Source: Chitinophaga rhizophila (lineage in GTDB: Bacteria; Bacteroidota; Bacteroidia; Chitinophagales; Chitinophagaceae). From it: a stretch of 64,000 bases of DNA. Position numbers and translations under genes: made by a program. The notes under the pieces were generated by a model that saw only the letters and a list, made by a program, of their open reading frames with translations, was not told where the DNA came from and did no database searches. This document shows positions 56,922 to 64,000 of the stretch, one piece after another (within the stretch, counting starts at the first letter, position 1; every line of letters starts with the position of its first letter). The DNA lies in assembly GCF_019492185.1 (NCBI RefSeq), contig NZ_JAICCF010000001.1, positions 372,001 through 436,000 on the forward strand. Reading direction: 5' to 3'.

Positions 56922-59163
56922 GCAAACAATATTACAAGCGCCTGAACAACTGGCGTTCATACATGAAAGTCTGCCGCAACTGGTGGCAGGCGAATATACC
57001 GTCACCGCTGATCTGTCAGTAGAAGTGGCAAAGCAGTTCAACGGTGACTTTGAAACAGCCGTTAAAAAGGTATGGGTGGGCGCACCACGCTTTATCCTGG
57101 AAGAAGCAGCTATATATTCTTTATATCCTCCCCGGGATATCACCGGCCGTTTTGAAACTACCTTACCACAAATTGTATTTAGACGGCGTACCCTTCCCTG
57201 GGAGCGTACTATAGATGGAGAACTGCATGATAATACCGCTTTCAGACAACAGGCCCCGCTGCGTCATGCCCCCTGGATGGCACTATTATTACTTAGCGAA
57301 GACGAGATGAAAGGACTGGGAAAACCAGAAGATGCCATCTTGCCTGGTAAAAAAAGTCTGAAAGACCCGGGAGGTAATGTATTTGTACCCGAGATATCTG
57401 CCGATCTTACCAATGGGAACAACCCAAAACTAGCGCCCTGGGAAGATGTCAATACCGCTTATGATGTCATTGACATACCCTTGCCGCTCTTCAAAAGAAT
57501 CGCACCTAAAAAGGAAGATTTGTACTATCTGGCGCACGTCAGAAAAGTACAGGTAGATGAGAATAAGGAACGTGCTGACATTGAAGATGACGGCTACTTC
57601 TCAACATTAATGTGCAACAGGCTGCCTGTAAGAGCTGCTGACCAGTCCAGTGCAGTAAGGAATACCGTGTTTCTCGTATCACTGGAAGGTTATCACAACT
57701 ATTTCAGAGATAACCAATACATCGAGAAAAAAGGTAGAAACAAAGTGCGCCTTGTGGTATTACAATCATGGAGCTTCACAGTGGCAGCAGGTAAAAATTT
57801 TCTTGAGCTGTGTGAAGGTTTGCATGTTAGTCCGTTTAAAATGAACTATCCAGCAAATACCAATGAAGTGCTGAAAAAGTCATATGATTACGGCTATACG
57901 CTTCTACCCCATATTACACAAAATGGTGTTCAGACATACTCCTGGTACCGGGGTCCGTTCAATCCAAATTTCCTGCCTGCTAATCCTGTTACAAAAATTT
58001 ACAAGAGTGCGAGTGAGGCCCTTCGTTTTGACCAGCTTACAGGACTCACGGATGTCTCTTACGCAACAGCATGGCAATTAGGTCGTCTGCTGGCATTGAA
58101 AGATAAAACCTTCAGCACTGCGCTATATCAATGGAAGCTGCAGGGAAAAAGAAAAGTGGTCCAGACAGCCAGCAGGCAGCAAATCACAAAACTGCTTCCT
58201 GCCGCTTTCAACGAACACATAGAGGCCACAGCCTCCCTGGAAGATACTATGAAGGACTTTCTAGCCACCTGGTACAATACAGGCAGTAACTTCGACAAAT
58301 CTCCTGTCCCTTTCTCCAATCAGCCAGAAGCTGTTCAACAACAACTGAACAATATTGCTACTGCCGGTGGTGCATTACACGAAATACCAGCGGCGGTCAC
58401 TGACTGGCTTGGCAGACTTTTCCTGCTGGAAGGCGTACCTATCAATTACCTCATTCCGCATGAAAACTATCTGATCAGTCGTGAAGGAGGTGCAATTGCA
58501 AAAGAAGCAGTTGGCCTCTTTTACATAGACTATGACTGGATAGAGGCATTACTGGGTGGAGCCCTTGGCATTGTTACAACGGAAGACTCTACTGCCCTAC
58601 TTAATATGCTCAAGGAAGGACGCTTTCTACCAGCTAATCTGATGACCAATAAAGCAAACAGCAGATTCATTCCTTCAGGAGAAGGTGAAGAGGTACCATT
58701 GCCGCAATCTATAAAAGGGCATATAACAGGTTTCTTTCTACGCTCTCAACTGGTTTCAGGCTGGAAAGGTATCAAGGTTTTTGCCAAAGATGAGAAAGGT
58801 AGCTGGATGCAGCATCCTTTGAGAATCGAGCGAATAGCTGACGACATACAACTGTGTGTCTTTGCAGGCAAAGTTCAGCAGCTATTATTCATACAGCCTC
58901 CCGAAGGCATGCACTTTGGCGTAGATGCCATTGGCAATAATTACCAGAAAGCGTTAAGAGATCAGTCAGGTAATGTCGGCAAATCTACCATCACCTTGCA
59001 ATGCCCTGATGGCGTATTTGACTTTCAAAGCGTGGCCACAAGCATAACCGCACAAGGTACCAAGGTTTTAACATCCGCAGAACTTGCCTTTCAGATGCTG
59101 GAAAGTCCGGTTATCTACACGCTTAACATATTCGATAACTGGAACACATCTCCACAATTATAA
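56908..59163 (+). CDS. Large hypothetical protein of the DUF6603 cluster
   Basis: About 751 residues from ATG 56908 (a second ATG is at 56911; the frame is open from 56860). I do not recognise a family. The first ~60 residues contain a strand-rich AGEYTVTADLSVEVAKQFNG with the look of a domain that contacts repeated partners. Later parts hold the conserved-looking strings LRHAPWMALLLLSEDE (~120), DLYYLAHVRKV, TVFLVSLEGYHNYF (~250), YGYTLLPHITQNGVQTYSWY (~335) and WQLGRLLALKDKTF. There are no signal peptide, membrane segment or enzyme motifs. It is translationally coupled to the DUF6603-like gene by a 14-nt overlap and lies 11 bp before the next gene. Confidence 0.75.
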   Translation: MMATEQTILQAPEQLAFIHESLPQLVAGEYTVTADLSVEVAKQFNGDFETAVKKVWVGAPRFILEEAAIYSLYPPRDITGRFETTLPQIVFRRRTLPWERTIDGELHDNTAFRQQAPLRHAPWMALLLLSEDEMKGLGKPEDAILPGKKSLKDPGGNVFVPEISADLTNGNNPKLAPWEDVNTAYDVIDIPLPLFKRIAPKKEDLYYLAHVRKVQVDENKERADIEDDGYFSTLMCNRLPVRAADQSSAVRNTVFLVSLEGYHNYFRDNQYIEKKGRNKVRLVVLQSWSFTVAAGKNFLELCEGLHVSPFKMNYPANTNEVLKKSYDYGYTLLPHITQNGVQTYSWYRGPFNPNFLPANPVTKIYKSASEALRFDQLTGLTDVSYATAWQLGRLLALKDKTFSTALYQWKLQGKRKVVQTASRQQITKLLPAAFNEHIEATASLEDTMKDFLATWYNTGSNFDKSPVPFSNQPEAVQQQLNNIATAGGALHEIPAAVTDWLGRLFLLEGVPINYLIPHENYLISREGGAIAKEAVGLFYIDYDWIEALLGGALGIVTTEDSTALLNMLKEGRFLPANLMTNKANSRFIPSGEGEEVPLPQSIKGHITGFFLRSQLVSGWKGIKVFAKDEKGSWMQHPLRIERIADDIQLCVFAGKVQQLLFIQPPEGMHFGVDAIGNNYQKALRDQSGNVGKSTITLQCPDGVFDFQSVATSITAQGTKVLTSAELAFQMLESPVIYTLNIFDNWNTSPQL

Positions 59164-59174
59164 CCCGGTTTGCT

Positions 59175-62100
59175 ATGAGTGAAAAAATATTAGTTCCCAT
59201 AAAAATCGAGGCCTTGATAGTAGACAAAGTCACTGCACGGGACACGGCTTACAACTGGAAAAACTTCTATATAGACTATGACGGGCTTTTCACCCGGTTA
59301 GGCACTTATATGGAACCTGGCGAATTAAAAGAACTTAACCGTGGAGGATTCTGCGAAAAAGGCATTCACCTGCACTGGGCGCTACCCGCGGCCCTCACCA
59401 ATGGCATACAACAGGATGGTAAAACCGTTTTCCCAGCTGTACCTAACCGATGGCTCGTTATCAGAACACATTTTGTGAATGGTCAGCCTGTCATCAAAAA
59501 ATGGATCCTGGAAAGTGATTACATCGGCCCCTACCTGTCAGATAAAAGTACCTGGGCTATACAAAACCCGGACGGCAGCTTTTCCACCTCGCACAATATA
59601 GGCAAGGCAACAGTTCTCGATAACTGGACAGTGGAGCAACCACGTAGTACAATACCACTCACAGCCATCGCACCGGGTAATCCCACCTTTGCTGGCATTT
59701 ACCAGTATTGCCGCAATGTGTTTGGCTTATGGGATGACCTGTCCGGCCTCGATAATACAGCCGCTACATATTCTTACCTGGTCACCGGATGGTATTCAGA
59801 TCCCGCTATTGAGCCGCTCATCAATGCAGATCAGGTCATTATTGACAACATCAGAAGTAAATGGCAGGTGAGCGGTACACTATCAGACAGCATACTATGT
59901 CATGGTTTCATACATAGCGTGACCTGGGACCCCGCCAGACTATACTCACTACCTGTTAACAGCGCAGCAGTGAATACAGGTATTGGCCTCACTGCAGTAG
60001 AAGCTAAGACCGCACAATTGTCAAGGCAGACTGGAGCAGCAGAGAAATTACTGAATGGCTATTTCTACGATATACTGAAAGATACGGTGGATGCCATCAC
60101 CCTGGACACGCTGGTCGATAATCAAACCTATACTTCCTTCGATGGCGGAACATTATGGGAAATCGTCCATAGAGAAAAGGATACCGACGCCAAGGAAGGC
60201 AGGGATACACCCCAACCCGCCTTTCCTGATCCGGAAACCAATCCTGGCCTTTCTGAAGCTTTTAAGGCCATCAACATGGCCCAACAGGCTGCTGACAGAC
60301 TATTCCAGCAAAGGCGATCGCTCATGCTCGAATTTAGGGCACTGTGCGATAAAATAATCATGGCAACTGCAGATAATAATCAGGTACTTCTGGCCAGACT
60401 GACCGCAGACCGCAACCGTCTGCAGGCTGACATTGACGCAATGACAACCACAATGGCAGGACAGCAAGCGATTGTTACTACACAGCAAAACCTCATGCTG
60501 CAAATGCCTGCATTTGTATCACTACAAGAGAAACCTGCTCAGTTCGAATTGAAGCAGAAGAAGATGCCACGTTACTGGCAGGCCAATGATCCCACATTGC
60601 TATTCTCCGGTCCTGGCGTCACCGGATCAACAAAATACAAGCATCCGGGTAAAGGCGACAAACTACCCTGTCGCTTAGCAACTGAGCTTATTGCAGACAT
60701 CATTCTGAATGACAATACCACCGGAGAAGGGCGAACTATTTCACCTGGTAACACAAACCTCGGCTTGAAAGAACTTGGCTCTTTAAAAAACAATATATTA
60801 CTCATCACCCAGCTATATGCTGAAGCTATACTATTCGACCCCGCCTGGGCACTGGTATGGGCACAGCAGTATTATAAAGATAGTCCGGGCAACAATGCGA
60901 ATACGCAAGCATTGGCAGCATACCTAAAAAATATACTGCAACTGGTTGCACAAACACCAACTGGTAAATTTAAAGGCGTTATTCTTCGTAATGGTACTAT
61001 TATCAGACCAACTGCCTGGACACTGGATGCACTTTCTGAATTATATGCCACCCGTGGTATACAGCAATGGAAACATCCATGGACACCTCTTTACCTTATA
61101 TGGTATGCGAAATTCATCCCCTCCTACTCGCAGACAGGTGGACAATGGCAATACAAGCAGGAAGACTGGCAATGGAAAGACAAGAAGTACCTGTATGTTG
61201 GAGGTACACCAGATACAACAAAAGCAATTGAGTATTCCGGGAAAGTACTGCTGACTGATATGCTGACGGACCTGTGCAAGCAACAGCTGCCTGCCAATGT
61301 TGATGCAGGACAACACTTGTCGCAGACGATCGGCTCGTTTTCAGATGCTTTGCTGATGCGACAAGAATCTATACAATTGCCACTACTGAAAAATCCTGCG
61401 GATACTAAGTGGAAGCTGATACGTGACCATAGCCTGGATAATTACATCACCAATGATGCGTATTTCTTCCCGGACGTCTCTGGCAAGTCTGGCGGAGCCG
61501 CTAACTTCTTCCCGATTGGGGCTGGTCATCTGCAATTTACAAGACTATGGATCACCGACGCTTTCGGACAGGTGCAGAAAGTAGTAGATATCAACGCAGG
61601 AGGCAGCATTGTAAAGAAAGGGCATATACATATTGCTGAAAACCTCAATCACCTGAGTAATAGCTTCCAGGTCACGTTATCTCCCAGACTGGCACAACCC
61701 GCAAGACTACTATTCAGATGGTGCAGTGCACAATCTGAATTGCCTGTGGAGAGCAGCAATGATCCGGAGACCAACCCTGTGTGCGGATGGCTGCTCCCCG
61801 ATCATCTCGATCAGTCATTGGATGTTTACGCTACCAGCGGTCTGAAATGCGGGGCGTTGCGGATGATTAGCGTTGATGGCAGGCCGCAGTTACAATGGAG
61901 TAATCCTCCTGGTACCGCCCTCAAGACAACGCCGGAAGATGCCATTACCAACAGATATCTGCTGGGATTTGTAAATGGCCTTCTCAACTATCGTGACAAT
62001 GAAGAACAGCCTACAGGAGGGGCAGCGCTAAGATCCCTTTTTGAGCTTTGTAATCAGACAGCGCTTTTCCTGTCAACATCCTCCGGACAACAAGCACCTG

Positions 62101-62765
62101 GCATCGCTGGAATAATGGGACAACCAGTAGCACTGGTAAGAGCATCATTGAAAATGGAATTGCAAGGACTACCTGCTCAACCGCAGCATTATGAACACAC
62201 CATTACGGAAGAAAGCAAGACTAAACCACCGGGCTTAGTAAACTTATCCTTCCCTGTTGCATTAGGAGATGCCCGCAACAACAAAGACGGGCTGATTGGC
62301 TATTTTAAAGACAATGGTAAAGGATTTTCCGAAATGCATATCCCCTACGGAATGCCCAAACCTGCCAGTCCATATTTCTCGAGCGATGACGTCAGACTGG
62401 CATTTAATGCGGATCCCTCCCTGCAGGCTATCACCCTTTTAATGGATCCCCGAGGTGGAGTACAGGCAGATGCAGGCATACTACCTGTAAAATATATTGA
62501 TCTCCCCGATACTTACACCGGCGGATTGAAACACATGGAGCTGGACATGCTCGCAGCCCCCATTCTTGGTGCGGGAACAGTCCCTTTTATACCACTGGGC
62601 ACTGAACCGGAACGCCAGTGGATATTTAAACAGCAATTACCGACAGGAGACTGGCAGCAAACGAATATTGATAATCAGAATCACCTTCAGAGTGGCTCAA
62701 TCAATACGCAAATGATACACGAAGGCTACCTTTCACTGTCACCGGCTACAAATGAGCAACAATAA
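59175..62765 (+). CDS. Very large hypothetical protein with central coiled coil (DUF6603 cluster)
   Basis: A 1,196-residue soluble protein I do not recognise. The N-terminal ~330 residues have a characteristic opening, CEKGIHLHWALPAALTNGIQ (~55-74) and VPNRWLVIRTHF, then NVFGLWDDL and YSYLVTGWYSDPAI. A strongly heptad-like, Gln/Ala-rich helix follows at about 355-442 (AINMAQQAADRLFQQRRSLM and later segments). The C-terminal half is mixed, with FFPIGAGHLQFTRLWITDAF near 780, where a beta-domain appears to begin. No signal peptide or membrane helix is seen. It is embedded in the cluster with 11- and 25-bp gaps, so it should be made together with the others. Confidence 0.75.
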   Translation: MSEKILVPIKIEALIVDKVTARDTAYNWKNFYIDYDGLFTRLGTYMEPGELKELNRGGFCEKGIHLHWALPAALTNGIQQDGKTVFPAVPNRWLVIRTHFVNGQPVIKKWILESDYIGPYLSDKSTWAIQNPDGSFSTSHNIGKATVLDNWTVEQPRSTIPLTAIAPGNPTFAGIYQYCRNVFGLWDDLSGLDNTAATYSYLVTGWYSDPAIEPLINADQVIIDNIRSKWQVSGTLSDSILCHGFIHSVTWDPARLYSLPVNSAAVNTGIGLTAVEAKTAQLSRQTGAAEKLLNGYFYDILKDTVDAITLDTLVDNQTYTSFDGGTLWEIVHREKDTDAKEGRDTPQPAFPDPETNPGLSEAFKAINMAQQAADRLFQQRRSLMLEFRALCDKIIMATADNNQVLLARLTADRNRLQADIDAMTTTMAGQQAIVTTQQNLMLQMPAFVSLQEKPAQFELKQKKMPRYWQANDPTLLFSGPGVTGSTKYKHPGKGDKLPCRLATELIADIILNDNTTGEGRTISPGNTNLGLKELGSLKNNILLITQLYAEAILFDPAWALVWAQQYYKDSPGNNANTQALAAYLKNILQLVAQTPTGKFKGVILRNGTIIRPTAWTLDALSELYATRGIQQWKHPWTPLYLIWYAKFIPSYSQTGGQWQYKQEDWQWKDKKYLYVGGTPDTTKAIEYSGKVLLTDMLTDLCKQQLPANVDAGQHLSQTIGSFSDALLMRQESIQLPLLKNPADTKWKLIRDHSLDNYITNDAYFFPDVSGKSGGAANFFPIGAGHLQFTRLWITDAFGQVQKVVDINAGGSIVKKGHIHIAENLNHLSNSFQVTLSPRLAQPARLLFRWCSAQSELPVESSNDPETNPVCGWLLPDHLDQSLDVYATSGLKCGALRMISVDGRPQLQWSNPPGTALKTTPEDAITNRYLLGFVNGLLNYRDNEEQPTGGAALRSLFELCNQTALFLSTSSGQQAPGIAGIMGQPVALVRASLKMELQGLPAQPQHYEHTITEESKTKPPGLVNLSFPVALGDARNNKDGLIGYFKDNGKGFSEMHIPYGMPKPASPYFSSDDVRLAFNADPSLQAITLLMDPRGGVQADAGILPVKYIDLPDTYTGGLKHMELDMLAAPILGAGTVPFIPLGTEPERQWIFKQQLPTGDWQQTNIDNQNHLQSGSINTQMIHEGYLSLSPATNEQQ

Positions 62766-62790
62766 TATTTACCACAGCAACAACAGCATT

Positions 62791-64000
62791 ATGGAGACAT
62801 ACCATTTGATCACAAAGGAAAATACAATATCCAGTACCAACGCCAATGTATCGTTTAGCATTACCTGCAGCGATTACAACAGCGAGACCCTACTTAAATT
62901 CATTGAAGTAGATCTCACCAGTCTGGCTGATATAGTAGACTGGCAAGGCGTTACTCCGCAAATCATTACTACCAGAACACCCGCTCCTCTGTGCAGGATA
63001 GGGCCCAGCCGCGGTCTGCAGACAGGCCAGATCCTGTTCACCTTTCTGGATGACGAAACTTACTTTAAAGATTATAATAACGAAATAACTTTTGTAATAC
63101 CTAACCTTTATAAACTTGAAGGTCAGAGTTTTCCACCTACCGCACCCATTACATTCAAGTTAAAGACACCTGGCAATACAGTGATTGGTAACCCTGAAAC
63201 CGATTATACCTACAATGCCATACAGGTAGCTAATAAAAAACCTGTCATCAATAGCTGCAGAATAAATCCCTCAATCGTCCAGGACAGCACTTACATCGCT
63301 ATTTCTTACGAAACCACCGACGCTGTTATCTGCGAGCTGGTAGACGGTACCGGGCAAAGTTTCGACACACAAACAAACATTGACCCAAGCAAATCATTCA
63401 GGTATACCAGACAGTTCAAACCTGCCAAACCAGGAACGTTTCCCTGCCCTCCTTTTCACCTATATGCCAGGGATGGCGCGAGAGAGTCTGTCGCGAGTAC
63501 CGTAAGAGAAGTAACTGTATGCGAAGATGCCAAATGGACTAAATTAGATAACTTCAGCAGACGCGTGCCAGTGATCAATGAAGACGGGACAGTCATCTAC
63601 CAATTGGAACAATATACAGTCCTGGACCTGATACTCAACGAAAGGGATGATATGATGTGGGCTATTATGCAGAAAGGAGACGATTTTTCTACCTTAGCCG
63701 ATACTCCCCCCTGTTTGTGGAAATCATCTGACGGTATCACATGGATGCCGCATACGAATAGTTTCCAAAACAAAACACGCGATATCCTATCTACAGATGT
63801 AACTATTCCGGCCGAGCTTGTGCATTGCCCCTGTGTTCATTTCGGAACCGAAGAGTTGTATTTTATAGGTGGCAGCAAAGCAGACATCAGCGTATGTGTC
63901 AATACCGTATCTGTGCTCAATCTCAGGCTTAACACCATCGATTCGTCCAGGTATCGTTTCCCACCTGCAATGAAGCCTCGTTCATTACACGCCTGCGTAA
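62791..64000 (+). CDS. Kelch-type beta-propeller protein of the DUF6603 cluster (3' truncated by window)
   Basis: The frame opens at ATG 62791 and stays open for 403 codons to the right edge, so the gene continues outside. Residues ~1-250 are beta-sandwich-like: INSCRINPSIVQDSTYIAIS near 151 and FHLYARDGARESVASTVREV near 225. From about 265 a propeller starts: LWKSSDGITWMP (~310) resembles an Asp-box or Kelch blade, and TEELYFIGGSKAD, VSVLNLRL, then PPAMKPRSLHACV at the edge is a typical Kelch repeat (GG, later R..HA). It follows the 1,196-residue gene by 25 bp. A binding or displayed module at the surface of the assembly is plausible, but no partner is evident. Confidence 0.78.
   Translation, partial: METYHLITKENTISSTNANVSFSITCSDYNSETLLKFIEVDLTSLADIVDWQGVTPQIITTRTPAPLCRIGPSRGLQTGQILFTFLDDETYFKDYNNEITFVIPNLYKLEGQSFPPTAPITFKLKTPGNTVIGNPETDYTYNAIQVANKKPVINSCRINPSIVQDSTYIAISYETTDAVICELVDGTGQSFDTQTNIDPSKSFRYTRQFKPAKPGTFPCPPFHLYARDGARESVASTVREVTVCEDAKWTKLDNFSRRVPVINEDGTVIYQLEQYTVLDLILNERDDMMWAIMQKGDDFSTLADTPPCLWKSSDGITWMPHTNSFQNKTRDILSTDVTIPAELVHCPCVHFGTEELYFIGGSKADISVCVNTVSVLNLRLNTIDSSRYRFPPAMKPRSLHACV

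Noticed and set aside
52113..64000. Prophage or classical contractile injection system
   Set aside because: Only a collar-type domain is phage-like. No capsid, portal, terminase, sheath, tube, baseplate or ATPase gene is seen in the window, and the collar protein has a signal peptide. Genes beyond the right edge could change this.

Overview
The window comes from a member of the Bacteroidota, most likely Chitinophaga or a close relative in the Chitinophagaceae. The evidence is two SusC/SusD pairs, a PorP/SprF protein next to a giant adhesin with a gliding-type (T9SS type B) C-terminal domain, many lipoproteins, and promoters of the Bacteroidota form TTTG-N19-21-TAnnTTTG. The genus is inferred from protein character, not from a marker gene. 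I saw no rRNA, tRNA, insertion sequence or CRISPR array.

Layout. 1-2710: tail of a SusC gene and its SusD partner. 2809-6094: a lipoprotein-like SDR, an SPW-repeat membrane protein, a WrbA-like quinone reductase and a retropepsin-like protease. 6531-12799: a small secreted protein, then a complete RND multidrug efflux operon (adaptor, pump, outer-membrane channel). 12986-13432: a lipocalin-like lipoprotein. 13632-25218 (minus): a PorP/SprF-type gene 1 nt downstream of a 3,533-residue surface protein that holds 21 tandem 95-residue repeats (5,985 bp). 25803-27116: a SOS-response-associated peptidase and an unknown partner.

27294-36038 (minus) is a copper/silver efflux block: HYC_CC_PP-type protein, HMA-domain protein, a CusA pump split into two reading frames at an A6 run, a TolC-type channel, two CusB-type adaptors with metal-binding N-termini, and a DUF3347 protein. 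37329-39172 (minus) is a small operon (ArsR-type repressor, SRPBCC, DoxX, DUF4256) with a clear promoter overlaid by a double palindromic operator. 39501-46220 is a SusC/SusD pair followed by a fusion of a PI-PLC/GDPD-like domain and alkaline phosphatase, which suggests a phosphorus-scavenging locus. 46488-51581 holds assorted genes: an isolated RluA-associated domain, a secreted unknown, DUF808, GNAT, a DMT exporter and its divergent LysR regulator.

51853 to the right edge is the most unusual region. A strong promoter with a flanking inverted repeat precedes a tightly packed set of genes: a secreted tail-collar protein with three HxH motifs, a 240-residue unknown, a 1,071-residue DUF6603-like protein, two unknowns of about 751 and 1,196 residues, and a Kelch-type protein that runs off the window. 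Together they look like one multi-component machine or secreted polymer of unknown function, and this is my main candidate for an undescribed system.
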